The position numbers were made by a program, and so were the translations under genes. Of a DNA stretch of 64,000 nucleotides, positions 1-8,239 are shown in pieces. The notes below the pieces were generated by a model that was not told the DNA's origin, did not search any database, and was given only the letters and a program-made list of their open reading frames with translations. The stretch lies in IMG/VR virus record IMGVR_UViG_3300027754_000003, positions 34,061 through 98,060 of that record. One strand, written 5' to 3'. The DNA is from a virus. Within the stretch, counting starts at the first letter, position 1. Each line of letters begins with the position of its first letter.

Positions 1-5
1 AGCCA

Positions 6-647
6 TTAGATACCGACAAACAAGAATGGGTGAAGTGGTTGTTCTCGTACGCCTTCGTATTTAGCAAGGTTTTGCCAACCAGTATCATCTGAGTAAACAT
101 ACAATGATGATTGTTCTACTGCTGGTGTACCAGTTTTAAAGTACAAGTCACCAGGTTCTGCCGCAGCACTAGGGGCTGAAGAACCAGAACGAATAATTGT
201 TTCAAGAAAAACTCGCTTATCTACACAACTCTTTGAGTCAAAAGTTTCACCAGACTTACGGTAAAGCGCATACATAACCGTTTGGTTCTCAGTGATTGAA
301 GGGAACACTGGGTTAGTGGCAGAAGGAGTACCAACAACAGTTGTGTAGAAGAAAGAAGTTCCAGACTTTTCTGCACAAATAAGATCAAACCTTGCTTCAA
401 CAGCAGGTGCAGTAAAAGTTAATGTTGCAGCCGATACATAACCATAATAACTGTTGACATAAACTTCAGCAGCAGTAAGTGCAGCACTACCGTTACCTGC
501 TGAGAAAATAGTAACGTCAGCACCACTAAGTACACCGTGGTTACTGTTTCCTAGGATGTAAAAATCAAGCGAATCTGGTTCCGCTTGGTCAAGGCTTTGG
601 ATTGTTGTTCCGTACTCGCTTGCATTAGGTACTGTAAATCCAGCCAT
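6..647 (-). CDS. Putative head/tail appendage protein, 213 aa
   Basis: Acidic, Ser/Thr/Ala-rich protein with no recognised enzymatic domain. The C-terminal third carries a segment with GDLYFKTG followed by SLYVYSDDTGWQNLA; segments of this style are common in phage fibre and decoration proteins. It lies 7 bases after the 85-aa gene, with GAGGT five bases before the ATG, and is the last complete gene of the leftward capsid operon in this window. A virion role (decoration, neck or appendage) is inferred from position after the capsid gene; no motif proves it. Confidence 0.55.
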   Translation of the reverse strand: MAGFTVPNASEYGTTIQSLDQAEPDSLDFYILGNSNHGVLSGADVTIFSAGNGSAALTAAEVYVNSYYGYVSAATLTFTAPAVEARFDLICAEKSGTSFFYTTVVGTPSATNPVFPSITENQTVMYALYRKSGETFDSKSCVDKRVFLETIIRSGSSAPSAAAEPGDLYFKTGTPAVEQSSLYVYSDDTGWQNLAKYEGVREQPLHPFLFVGI

Positions 648-654
648 TTAAACC

Positions 655-912
655 TCAGAGAGTGTCGTAGATATTGCCATTCTTCTTTAAATACTCAAAC
701 AATCCACGTGGAAGTCTGTAACGCTTACCGTCATTAAACAACCATGTGTCTTGACCCCAGAACATTGTCCATGTACCTTTGACACGAGCGCTAACAGTGT
801 CGCTCTTTATCTCAGATTCAGTTTCTTCTGCTTGAGGAACTTCTGATACAAAAAGAATCTCTTCTTCTTGCTCTACAAATTCTTGAATGATTGATTTCTT
901 TTTTGCTGCCAT
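655..912 (-). CDS. Small conserved-looking head-region protein, 85 aa
   Basis: Short protein with a basic N-terminus (MAAKKKS), an acidic Glu-rich middle and an aromatic C-terminal module (FWGQDTWLFNDGKRYRLPRG). A GGAG ribosome binding site precedes the ATG. It sits directly after the major capsid gene in the direction of transcription, a place often held by head decoration or completion proteins. The C-terminal part looks like a small folded domain and the N-terminal part like a flexible charged arm. Family not recognised; a head-associated role is inferred only from context. Confidence 0.55.
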   Translation of the reverse strand: MAAKKKSIIQEFVEQEEEILFVSEVPQAEETESEIKSDTVSARVKGTWTMFWGQDTWLFNDGKRYRLPRGLFEYLKKNGNIYDTL

Positions 913-983
913 TTTATTCTCCGATTGTGAAAGGGTTGGGGGAATCGGGTTTTACCCCGACCCCCCAATACTATTTGACTTAA

Positions 984-2063
984 TTACGAGGAAGCGATTG
1001 CTCCGCCCTTGGTGTTCAGCAACACACGTGATTCGTGTGTAATCATGCCGAAGCCCCAAATGGCGTACCAAGCAAGACCATGCTCACGACCAAAGTCAAT
1101 TACGCCACCGTCACGGAGTTCAACTGGCAATGCAATTGCATGTCCAAAAGCGTTGTCACCGATCATAATTGCGTTGTACGACTCTGCGTTCATTGCCTGC
1201 ACACCCGATGCTGAGTTGTTAATGTCTGCTGGGCCAGCAGCCTTCGTAACCTGTGTGGTTTCAATGAAGACTACGTCATACAGACGACCAATTTCACCAA
1301 GCATGAAGTTTCCTGGAGCAGCATACTTAGATACTTCAATGAATTCAGGCCAGTCACGAAGCGCACGGCTCTGTGAAGGGTGAACGAAGCACACGTACGT
1401 GTCGCCAAGGCGTGGGATGTTCTGACCAGCAAGGATTTCAACTGCATCCTTGATAGTTGCAGGTGAGAGGTAACCTGGGTTTGTTGCGTCACCCAAGGTG
1501 CCTGCATCGTAAGGAGCAATTGAACCACGAGTTGCACCGAGAGTTTTGCGACCAAACACGATGTTTGGAGGAACTGCGGAACCACCAGCAAATGGAATTG
1601 CGGTCTTGTACAGGGTGTTACGAGCCTGGATGTCCATAGACTGTGCCATGTGACGACCAAGCAAGCGGCTTGACGATGCCATAACGTCATCAAATGATGC
1701 GTTAAGGAGCAATTCAGTAACTGCAAGAGCCTGACCTTGTTCGCCAACCGTGATTTGAATCTGTGATGCAGACAGTGATACTGGCTCCATACGGACACCT
1801 TCATCAAGGGTTGCGCCTTCGTCTTGGTCTACTGCAAGGTTGCTGTAACGCATGAAGTTGATGGTCAAACCTGGTTGAACACCAAGTTCGGTCTTCTTCA
1901 CTGCGAACTGCTCAAAACGTAGAACAGGCATTGCTTGGAACAAAATCTCTTTGGACCAGATAGTTTGAATTGCTGGGGATAAAGCGGAATCGCTACTGTA
2001 GCCAGTTGAACTGATGTTCGCTGTTGCAGTAATCGCACCGCCTGTTGGTGCTGGAAATGCCAT
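984..2063 (-). CDS. Major capsid protein (N4 gp56-like)
   Basis: 359-residue protein that should form the icosahedral shell. Its pattern resembles the N4-gp56 capsid family: an early 'IWSKEILFQA' helix, 'LRFEQFAVKK', 'GLTINFMRYSNLA', then a 'LDEGVRMEP' loop and 'ITVGEQGQALAVTELLL'. A strong AAGGAG lies before the ATG, fitting high expression. The gene order portal, scaffold, capsid is the classic head cassette. No delta-domain or protease-processing site is evident. Family assignment is by pattern recognition; the capsid role is strongly supported by context. Confidence 0.85.
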   Translation of the reverse strand: MAFPAPTGGAITATANISSTGYSSDSALSPAIQTIWSKEILFQAMPVLRFEQFAVKKTELGVQPGLTINFMRYSNLAVDQDEGATLDEGVRMEPVSLSASQIQITVGEQGQALAVTELLLNASFDDVMASSSRLLGRHMAQSMDIQARNTLYKTAIPFAGGSAVPPNIVFGRKTLGATRGSIAPYDAGTLGDATNPGYLSPATIKDAVEILAGQNIPRLGDTYVCFVHPSQSRALRDWPEFIEVSKYAAPGNFMLGEIGRLYDVVFIETTQVTKAAGPADINNSASGVQAMNAESYNAIMIGDNAFGHAIALPVELRDGGVIDFGREHGLAWYAIWGFGMITHESRVLLNTKGGAIASS

Positions 2064-2095
2064 GATGTCTCCTTAAGTGACTATGGATAGATTAT

Positions 2096-2875
2096 TTAAA
2101 ACCGACCTTTTGATCGGGAACTTAAAAGCCTGTCTCGCATTTTAACATACTGGTCCATTGTCATGTTTCGGATGTCCTCCGCATTCAATGTTTGGTATTC
2201 CGTTTGAGTTTCCATTGGCCCAACGGATGGTGACGTTACTGCCACACCCCTAACACGACTCGGTTGAGTCGCTTGTTGGATACTCTCAATAATAGCAGCA
2301 CTCCGTTGACGAAGGATTTCCACTGATGCTTCAATCTCTTCTGGGGTGTTGCCTGCGACCAAATCAATCAGTTCTGGAATGATTTCGTCTTGAGACTCGT
2401 GTACACGGCGCTGGCGGTAGGTTTCAACCTCACGCAACTGGCGCTCTTTATCTAGGAGTGCCGACTGTGCTGCACGTTCTGCTTCAATCTGAGCAAAACG
2501 ACTCTGCCATTCAGCATCCACATTCTTAATCTTGACATTGAAATCATCCTCGGTTCGCTTGAGAAGTTCTTTTGCACTCAACTCATCAAACTCACGCTGG
2601 CGGCGAATCTCTTCGTCTTTACGGGCAATTTCCTGTGCTTCACGGATTGCCTTTTCACGGTCTGAAGCAAGGGATGTAACTTGCTCTTCCATGCTCTTGT
2701 AGCGGCTTTCAGCCTCTTCAATGCGCTTGTAGAGTTTGTCCTTCTCTTGCTTGCGGATGTTTTCTACTTCATCTTCAGTGAAGATTTTGCCCTTTGGGGC
2801 TACTGTGTTTGCCTCCGCATGAAAGGCTTCTGTAGCCTCCACAGGGATGACAATTTCGTCATTACCTTTTGCCAT
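2096..2875 (-). CDS. Capsid scaffolding protein
   Basis: 259-residue, highly charged protein predicted to be largely coiled coil: residues about 35-165 are Glu/Lys/Arg/Gln rich with heptad-like spacing (RKQEKDKLYKRIEEAE, EIRRQREFDELSAKELL). The C-terminal tail ends in a basic segment (RDRLLSSRSKGRF), like the capsid-binding end of many scaffolds. It lies between portal and capsid genes, the canonical scaffold position, with AGGAG before the ATG. No protease motif is visible, so a separate protease or none may remove it during maturation. Confidence 0.8.
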   Translation of the reverse strand: MAKGNDEIVIPVEATEAFHAEANTVAPKGKIFTEDEVENIRKQEKDKLYKRIEEAESRYKSMEEQVTSLASDREKAIREAQEIARKDEEIRRQREFDELSAKELLKRTEDDFNVKIKNVDAEWQSRFAQIEAERAAQSALLDKERQLREVETYRQRRVHESQDEIIPELIDLVAGNTPEEIEASVEILRQRSAAIIESIQQATQPSRVRGVAVTSPSVGPMETQTEYQTLNAEDIRNMTMDQYVKMRDRLLSSRSKGRF

Positions 2876-2928
2876 GATTTTCTCCTAAGTGTTGTTTAGC
2901 AAATATTGACTTGAATTATTTATACGTG

Positions 2929-4620
2929 TTATTTATCTTCGTCAGGTATACGGCGCTGGGCGAACCTTGCTCCGTATGCCTTACTAGTCATTTGATTCAT
3001 CAATTCCATTTCTACTGGCGGTACAGCAGTTCCTGGAAGCACTCCGCCCCCTTGAGGGCTTCCTGCACTAGTTACATTACCATCTCCTGAAGGAGCAGGT
3101 TCAAGACCCCCTCCATTAGGAAGTAGTCCTGTAGCCATCATTACCGCTTGACCAATTTGAGCACGAATCATATCCAGTGCTCCTTGGTCAACAGCGTCAT
3201 CTCGTAGTTCCTCAAAGACTTCAATCATCTTCTCATTCGGGAACTCTTCACCTAGGGCTCGTAGTGCGCCCTTCTTAGACTCAATACCTAAAGCCATCTT
3301 TGCCTGCACTTCATTGAGTTTGATGAGAGCATCAACAGGAAGGGGGTCGGGCCAATGGATTGTTGTCTTATATGTATTTGGGTCATTGGGGTCCAACTGC
3401 GTGAGCATGTCTGGCTCAGGCATTGCCGTTTGTGAAGGGTTGTAAATAAGCAACTCTGGAATAAACACAGCACAAGTTTTAATAATGATTTCGTTAAGTT
3501 TCTCAAGACCCTGTGTAAAGTGAATCTTCTTCATCTGGTAACGGTTCATCAAAGGCTGATACTGGATAGCCAAAGCAACACCTGAAGTGTTAGATACTGG
3601 TTGGAATTGACCAAGGGCAGTTTCAGGAACACCAGTGATTTCGTGCATTGCTCGTTTAATCATTTGCACGTATTCAATAGCACCAGACATTTCACCACGT
3701 GATTCAAGGTTAAATACTTGTGCTTCTTTTGGAAGTCCAGCCCAAACCTTTTTAGGACCACGCTCAAGTTGTGAAGCCTTAGCGCCTGTAATAATTGTTA
3801 CAGGAGCAGCATGGTAGTTAATGATGTCTGAAATTTCAGTCATCTTCTCGTTGAGTTCACGGTTCAACTGGATAATGTCCCAGATGTCTGACTGACCCCA
3901 AGGTGATGAAGTTATTGTAATGTTCGGAATGTGAACGATTGGAACAACACCAATTGGGTTTTCGTACTCGTCAATTAACTCATCATTGATAAATTGTTGC
4001 ACGGTGTTATCCGTGAGGATTTCAGTAAAGGTGTAAACCTGACGAGTACCTTCGGGTGATGTACCCCAAAAGCGGTACTTAAGTTTGAAACGAATCAAAC
4101 GCTCACGGTCATGGGGGTGATACTCAGGGAAACAATGCGCTGGGTTTAACGGGAGAATACGAACACGACCTGGATGTTGTAGACCAACACCGTCAGCGTA
4201 AGGCTCATCAAAAGCAACCTTTACAAAGCAGTCTCCAGTGATACTTGCAAGTTGTCCCATTTGCCACAACAAATAATGTTTGTTGTTGTGGTTATCCCAA
4301 ACCTCATGGAGGAGTTGGGGAATGATTGCTTCGTTTTGCTCAGGTACTTTAAATTGAATACCTTTACCAAAACAAAAGTTTGTAATGAAGTCCGACATGG
4401 TCTTCACATAGTTCATGGTGACATTGTTTTCACCTTGCTCACGGCGGTGTGACCAGTGGTGTCCTAGATACCAAGCCCAAGCAGCAGAATACCTGTTGAG
4501 TCTTGGTCCGTGAACTTCAAACTCTTCGTCAGCAAGTTCAACCAATCCAAGTGGACTAATCGCTACGGTTAAGTCGCTAGATGCCGCCCTATAAGACGGG
4601 GACCAAAAATCAACAGGCAT
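2929..4620 (-). CDS. Phage portal protein
   Basis: 563-residue protein expected to form the ring at the capsid vertex through which DNA passes and to which terminase docks. It shows portal features: an N-terminal alpha/beta region (NYVKTMSDFITNFCFGKGIQF), a central segment with 'SPWGQSDIWDIIQLNRELNEKMTEISDII' spread over the stem region, 'ITGVPETALGQ', and a helical crown with acidic repeats. The C-terminus (residues about 490-540) is Gly/Pro-rich and flexible. AAGGTG precedes the ATG. Directly followed by scaffold and capsid genes, which supports the call. Confidence 0.88.
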   Translation of the reverse strand: MPVDFWSPSYRAASSDLTVAISPLGLVELADEEFEVHGPRLNRYSAAWAWYLGHHWSHRREQGENNVTMNYVKTMSDFITNFCFGKGIQFKVPEQNEAIIPQLLHEVWDNHNNKHYLLWQMGQLASITGDCFVKVAFDEPYADGVGLQHPGRVRILPLNPAHCFPEYHPHDRERLIRFKLKYRFWGTSPEGTRQVYTFTEILTDNTVQQFINDELIDEYENPIGVVPIVHIPNITITSSPWGQSDIWDIIQLNRELNEKMTEISDIINYHAAPVTIITGAKASQLERGPKKVWAGLPKEAQVFNLESRGEMSGAIEYVQMIKRAMHEITGVPETALGQFQPVSNTSGVALAIQYQPLMNRYQMKKIHFTQGLEKLNEIIIKTCAVFIPELLIYNPSQTAMPEPDMLTQLDPNDPNTYKTTIHWPDPLPVDALIKLNEVQAKMALGIESKKGALRALGEEFPNEKMIEVFEELRDDAVDQGALDMIRAQIGQAVMMATGLLPNGGGLEPAPSGDGNVTSAGSPQGGGVLPGTAVPPVEMELMNQMTSKAYGARFAQRRIPDEDK

Positions 4621-4657
4621 TTGTTACACCTTTTCTGAAAAGAAGAATACTAAGATA

Positions 4658-4927
4658 TTACTTCTTTTTTGCTGGTGAGGCTTTTTTGGCTGGGGACTTC
4701 TTAGCAACTGGTGCTGCTTCCAAAGCCTTAGTCGCCACGCTCAAGAGAAGAGCCGTGTTCTTAGGACCAATCTTGGTTGAAATAACCGAGACAATTGCTG
4801 CTGCTGCAGGTACTGCAATTGCAATCATTTCTGGGGTCAAGTCCAACTTGGCTCCTAGATAAGTAAGTGCGCCCAAAATTGCGCCCTTGATTGCTGCATC
4901 TGCTGTTTCTACTTTTGCTTGATTCAT
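4658..4927 (-). CDS. Small hydrophobic protein with Lys/Pro/Ala tail (holin-like or DNA-binding tail)
   Basis: 89 residues. The N-terminal two thirds contain hydrophobic stretches (AAIKGAILGALTYLGA and MIAIAVPAAAAIVSVIS), compatible with one or two membrane helices. The last 14 residues, KKSPAKKASPAKKK, resemble the SPKK/SPAKK tails of histone H1-type DNA-binding proteins. AAGGAG lies six bases before the ATG. It sits between portal and an Ntn hydrolase gene, not next to the endolysin, so it may be an internal virion or membrane protein rather than the main holin. Function not assigned. Confidence 0.55.
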   Translation of the reverse strand: MNQAKVETADAAIKGAILGALTYLGAKLDLTPEMIAIAVPAAAAIVSVISTKIGPKNTALLLSVATKALEAAPVAKKSPAKKASPAKKK

Positions 4928-4954
4928 GTTAACTCCTTAATAGGGGATACCCGA

Positions 4955-5587
4955 TTATACAGGCTTACGGGTTTTACTTGTTTCGTACTCCTGAATGTAC
5001 GTGTGATACGGAGGACCCGTATGAGGGTCAAATCTAGCACTAACTGTCAGAGCCTTCAAAGCGTTAGTTTTAGCCTGTTGCACAGTTTGCTTCTTATTGT
5101 GCGTAAGTATTTGCATAGCCCCTAACGCATACTCACCACCAGAACCAATTACGTAAAGACCACTGGCTTCTGAAGCCCAAGCGTAATCACCATCAACGAT
5201 ATAAATAGTTCCATTAATGGCTACAAGGATTAACGACCCTTGCTCCGCAATATGTTCTTTATTCTCGTTGAGGTCGGGGATGGAGTATCCCTGAGCATCA
5301 AAGCATTCTCTGAGTGCTGGGATAAACTTCGCCGTAAAGAACTGGTCAAGTTTCTTCCCCTTAAGGTTTGGTGGTGGGGTCGGCGGTTGAAACACGTGAT
5401 GGAGAATGTTGATGGCTCGTACATCTCCAGCAGCACCAAGTAAATATTTTCCATTAGTTGATACCTTGCTGCTTCCTTCACGAAGCGTTCCTATTTGCGT
5501 GGCAATGCCCCCATCAATAGATGAGATACGAGAGTCCACACATACGACAGCGAAACCATCACCTTGGACAGCAACGATAGTAGTCAT
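4955..5587 (-). CDS. HslV/proteasome beta-like Ntn hydrolase
   Basis: 210-residue protein that matches the N-terminal-nucleophile peptidase fold. It begins MTTIVAV, as HslV begins MTTIV; after Met removal Thr2 would be the nucleophile. An Asp in 'CVDSR' (Asp18) and a Lys in 'SSKVS' (Lys41) occupy positions equivalent to the catalytic Asp and Lys of HslV/proteasome subunits, and 'IGSGGEYALGA' (about 147-157) matches the conserved GSGG helix cap. Length is close to bacterial HslV plus about 30 residues (an inserted Pro-rich loop PPTPPPN near 68-74). No HslU-like ATPase is present nearby. It lies in the head cassette, so processing of virion proteins or action on host targets are both possible. 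Confidence 0.75.
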   Translation of the reverse strand: MTTIVAVQGDGFAVVCVDSRISSIDGGIATQIGTLREGSSKVSTNGKYLLGAAGDVRAINILHHVFQPPTPPPNLKGKKLDQFFTAKFIPALRECFDAQGYSIPDLNENKEHIAEQGSLILVAINGTIYIVDGDYAWASEASGLYVIGSGGEYALGAMQILTHNKKQTVQQAKTNALKALTVSARFDPHTGPPYHTYIQEYETSKTRKPV

Positions 5588-5590
5588 GGT

Positions 5591-6748
5591 CTACTCGGCA
5601 ATAAATTCTTTACCATGATACAACGCCCATCCGTTGTAAATAGGAATAACATCGTATGAGAACCTGTGATTTCCGTCATCTTCGTAAGTGACAACACCAA
5701 TACCTTGTTGCCAGTTCTCATACCGAGTTAGAGGTCGCCCGTCTAAATCCACCCCACCCCTAGTGCTAGGAATAGCCCCGTCAATCCTAGCCAAGCAGCC
5801 AGGAGAAGCAGCCATGATAGTTCTGGGACCATCAAAGTCTTCACGAGTTTTAAACGCTGTTTCAATGCGGTGAATGTGACCATAGATAACACTTGTCTTT
5901 TCTTGGTTGAGGTAAACATGTGCGGTTGACCCTGAAGATTTTACACGGTCACCGTGAATGATGCGAAGTTTTTCATTAACCCAATAATCTGATGCTGGGT
6001 AACCTGGTCGGTATTCAATACCAAACTCTTCCATGCGACAGAGATAAGGAACTGAAAGAACAGGCCATGACGCTGGTGTGTTTCCTTTGCGAAGACCATA
6101 AGCAGCACCTGCGTTTTGCACAAGGTACTTAGGCATACGCTCTTCGTGGTTTCCTGCAAGCCAGATAATCTTTGCATCTGGAGCAGCAGCACGAAGTTGA
6201 GCGCAGAACAAAGTTGCACGGTCAATTGATGCTTGCGTAGTTTGTGCGTACGCAGGATATGTCACATACTTACCCATCTCAGGTAAGTCAAGGTTGTCAC
6301 CAACAAGAGCAACAACTTCAGGCTGTAAATCTTCTACAAGTTTGATGCAGATTTCAAGAGCCTTTTCATCATGCGTTGCTTCTAGCAAACCCTCACGGTT
6401 ACGGAAATATCCAATTTGAATATCTGGTGGAACCACACAAGTTTTAAAACCTGTTAATTTTTTCTTAGTTGCTTTTGGCGTTGGCAATTTAATTGCAGGA
6501 CCTTGTTGTACAACAGGCCATTCAGGACCTGATTCCCACTTAGGTGAGAATTTAAATTGCACACCAGCAAGGTCATGGATTTCCGCTTCACCTTCTTCGT
6601 TCTTGGTAAGCGATTGATACAAAGATACCCTTTGAATTTGGCCTATTTCATCTACGTCAATTCCTTGACGAGCAAATAAATCAGCAAGTTTTCCGAGCAC
6701 TTCTTTAGGACTCTGTGGTCCAGCAGTTAGTTCTTCTTTAATGGACAT
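5591..6748 (-). CDS. Calcineurin-like metallophosphoesterase
   Basis: 385-residue protein with the metallophosphoesterase motif series in order: PDIQIGY (the first motif has DxQ where DxH is usual), GDNLD, GNHEER, HGD and GHIHR. This family hydrolyses phosphomonoesters or phosphodiesters using two metal ions. Residues 1-110 lack the motifs and may be a regulatory or DNA-contact region. It starts inside the end of the upstream 93-aa gene (11-base overlap) and ends 3 bases before the Ntn hydrolase gene. Substrate unknown; similar enzymes in phages are often placed beside DNA-handling genes. Confidence 0.8.
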   Translation of the reverse strand: MSIKEELTAGPQSPKEVLGKLADLFARQGIDVDEIGQIQRVSLYQSLTKNEEGEAEIHDLAGVQFKFSPKWESGPEWPVVQQGPAIKLPTPKATKKKLTGFKTCVVPPDIQIGYFRNREGLLEATHDEKALEICIKLVEDLQPEVVALVGDNLDLPEMGKYVTYPAYAQTTQASIDRATLFCAQLRAAAPDAKIIWLAGNHEERMPKYLVQNAGAAYGLRKGNTPASWPVLSVPYLCRMEEFGIEYRPGYPASDYWVNEKLRIIHGDRVKSSGSTAHVYLNQEKTSVIYGHIHRIETAFKTREDFDGPRTIMAASPGCLARIDGAIPSTRGGVDLDGRPLTRYENWQQGIGVVTYEDDGNHRFSYDVIPIYNGWALYHGKEFIAE

Positions 6749-7019
6749 CGCAACTACACATCTTTCTACTATGTTTTTCTACCATTCGGATTGTTACATC
6801 ATGCTCATGTTTTTTAAGCAAATCAGAAAGCCACTTATACGTGTAGCCACTAGTTTGGATTGAGCGAGGTGAAGCGTTCTTTTCTCGTATCTTAACGAAC
6901 GCATCGTCTAATGCTGCTTGCTCTTCAACAGACATTTCATTACGGACTTTGCCAATACCGCAAAGTTTTAGAGGAGCAGAACCTGCTTTAAGTTCGTCTA
7001 ATAAACTATTTTTTGACAT
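6738..7019 (-). CDS. Small hypothetical protein, 93 aa (possible HTH)
   Basis: Charged 93-residue protein. The centre (residues about 48-80, ASPRSIQTSGYTYKWLSDLLKKH spread over the region) suggests a small helical bundle with a possible helix-turn-helix, but no family is certain. A GGAG site precedes the ATG. It overlaps the preceding 47-aa gene by 14 bases and the following phosphoesterase by 11 bases, so the three are translated as one unit. A small-terminase role is conceivable from size and charge but not supported by any diagnostic motif. Confidence 0.6.
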   Translation of the reverse strand: MSKNSLLDELKAGSAPLKLCGIGKVRNEMSVEEQAALDDAFVKIREKNASPRSIQTSGYTYKWLSDLLKKHEHDVTIRMVEKHSRKMCSCDVH

Positions 7020-7149
7020 TTTTCTTCTCCAACTTGTGTCGTTCTTTTTGAAGCACCTCTATTACTCTGAACAATTCTTCAGTATCAGAAGGCCCAACAA
7101 AGACCTTACTGAGATAATAGAGGATACGGTCAATGTCATGTACCTTCAT
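7006..7149 (-). CDS. Hypothetical small protein, 47 aa
   Basis: Encodes MKVHDIDRILYYLSKVF... and ends in a basic Lys-rich tail (EKKNVKK). Starts at the ATG at 7149-7147 with a purine-rich AAAGGGTGG upstream and overlaps the next gene by 14 bases. It is the first gene downstream of the TTGACA-N17-TACGCT promoter at 7178-7206, so it heads the leftward head operon. Helical and amphipathic by composition; family unknown. Confidence 0.55.
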   Translation of the reverse strand: MKVHDIDRILYYLSKVFVGPSDTEELFRVIEVLQKERHKLEKKNVKK

Positions 7150-7177
7150 GCTACCACCCTTTTGGTTTAGGTTGTGT

Positions 7178-7206
7178 AGCGTATCCTACCTAAGTAGGTG
7201 TGTCAA
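7178..7206 (-). promoter_or_regulatory. Sigma-70-like promoter, leftward
   Basis: On the minus strand a perfect TTGACA (7206-7201) is followed after exactly 17 bases by TACGCT (7183-7178), which fits TAnnnT. The spacer contains the inverted repeat CCTAC-n4-GTAGG, a possible operator. It begins right after the endolysin stop codon and would drive the 47-aa gene and the head cassette. The same -35/-10 pair with the same spacing occurs at 58343-58371. Confidence 0.7.
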
Positions 7207-7743
7207 CTACCCCTGAAAGGAAGCGACAGCCTCTGGCATATTGTCACCACATACGTAGCGCAAGTGCCAAGGCTCTTCGGGAACGACTTCCCATGAGAAA
7301 CCAAATTTCTTAACATTGGCAATAAGCCAATTAAGACGCTTTGCTTCACCTGCATTAGCCACATCAACGGCAATGCCGAGGTTGTGCTGGGACTTACCAG
7401 GTGTCGCCAGGGTCGCCATACCTTTCTTCAAATACCAAGTCTTTCCTTCAAAAGTCTTGGTTTTGCCAGTTCCCGTATCGGCTAGTTGATAGCGTGTGAG
7501 GAAACCTTTTTTCTGTGTTTCGTAATCACGATATGTGTCGCCTGCTGAAGTCGGCTTGAGTTCAATACCTTCAGCCTTTGCAGCAGCAACCATTGCAGCC
7601 CATGCTTTTGCTGCAATGTGGTGCATCTTTCCGCCACCTACTGCTGGAACAAGAAGGTTTGCTGGCAACTTTCCAGGCTCAATGCCCTTAAGGTCTTTTG
7701 GCAATACAACTGGAACAATGTAATCCCATGCAACTTTACTCAT
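7207..7743 (-). CDS. Endolysin, VanY/M15 D-alanyl-D-alanine carboxypeptidase type
   Basis: 178-residue peptidase that should cut the peptide stems of peptidoglycan at lysis. The zinc-site signature is complete: SQHNLGIAVD (118-127, supplying His120 and Asp127) and a downstream EPWHLRY (His160). 'SAGDTYRDYETQ' at about 66-76 is the usual upstream Ser/Arg element of this family. No signal peptide, so it depends on a holin. GGAGGAAG precedes the ATG, and the gene overlaps the holin-like gene by four bases (ATGA), forming a compact lysis module. Confidence 0.85.
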   Translation of the reverse strand: MSKVAWDYIVPVVLPKDLKGIEPGKLPANLLVPAVGGGKMHHIAAKAWAAMVAAAKAEGIELKPTSAGDTYRDYETQKKGFLTRYQLADTGTGKTKTFEGKTWYLKKGMATLATPGKSQHNLGIAVDVANAGEAKRLNWLIANVKKFGFSWEVVPEEPWHLRYVCGDNMPEAVASFQG

Positions 7744-8024
7744 ACTTCTTCCTCCTCAGTAGGAATTTCTGTAATGTCATCTTTTTTCTTAATACCGTTA
7801 GACATTACTAAACCTCCAAGAGAGCCAGTAAGGAACACGGTAAGAGTTTTTAGCAAGTCAATAAAGGCAGCATCGTTAGGTGCTTGTGCTCCAATTGGTT
7901 GTGTAATAAACATAAGAGCGTAAACAAAACCAAACACACAGGCTGCAAATACAAGAGCAAGAACTATGCCAACAAAGAAAATAAGTCGGGCGTGAAGTTC
8001 TTCTGGGCTAAATCGTTTTTTCAT
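7740..8024 (-). CDS. Holin-like two-helix membrane protein
   Basis: 94 residues with two hydrophobic segments: about 13-40 (ARLIFFVGIVLALVFAAC and following) and about 55-75 (LLKTLTVFLTGSLGGLVMS), joined by a short polar loop 'QPIGAQAPNDAAF', and a charged acidic C-terminus. This topology and the 'PND..F..LL..LTG.LGG' pattern are typical of holins in actinobacteriophages. It overlaps the endolysin start and the upstream lipoprotein gene by four bases each, so the lysis genes are translationally coupled. It should form the membrane lesions that release the endolysin. Confidence 0.75.
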   Translation of the reverse strand: MKKRFSPEELHARLIFFVGIVLALVFAACVFGFVYALMFITQPIGAQAPNDAAFIDLLKTLTVFLTGSLGGLVMSNGIKKKDDITEIPTEEEEV

Positions 8025-8239
8025 GGGGCTACTGTCTCCTGTGGGGCTGTGGTATCTACAGTGGATTCATGTGGGTCAAAACCAATCACATCTACGGTGC
8101 AGGTTCCTGAAACTTTGCACTCTGGCGGTGTACATTCTTTAGCATCCCAGTTTGCTGGGTCTTGGCATGTATATCTGTACGCACCGTCATAGCCACAACT
8201 TGCCAAAAGCATTACTGAAACAAAGAATAACTTTTTCAT
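8021..8239 (-). CDS. Small lipoprotein (possible lysis accessory)
   Basis: 72 residues starting MKKLFFVSVMLLASCGYDG: a short basic N-terminus, hydrophobic core and the lipobox LLASC, so signal peptidase II processing with a lipid-modified Cys15 is expected. The mature part has five further Cys and a Thr/Pro-rich end. It lies between two membrane proteins in the lysis block, a place where spanin-like or lysis-regulating proteins occur; in a Gram-positive host a spanin is not expected, so the role is open. It overlaps both neighbours by four bases. Confidence 0.65.
   Translation of the reverse strand: MKKLFFVSVMLLASCGYDGAYRYTCQDPANWDAKECTPPECKVSGTCTVDVIGFDPHESTVDTTAPQETVAP

Noticed and set aside
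1271-1807. 178-codon frame within the capsid gene
   Set aside because: Out of frame with the major capsid gene, rich in Leu/Gln/Ser/Thr in a noisy way and without a site.
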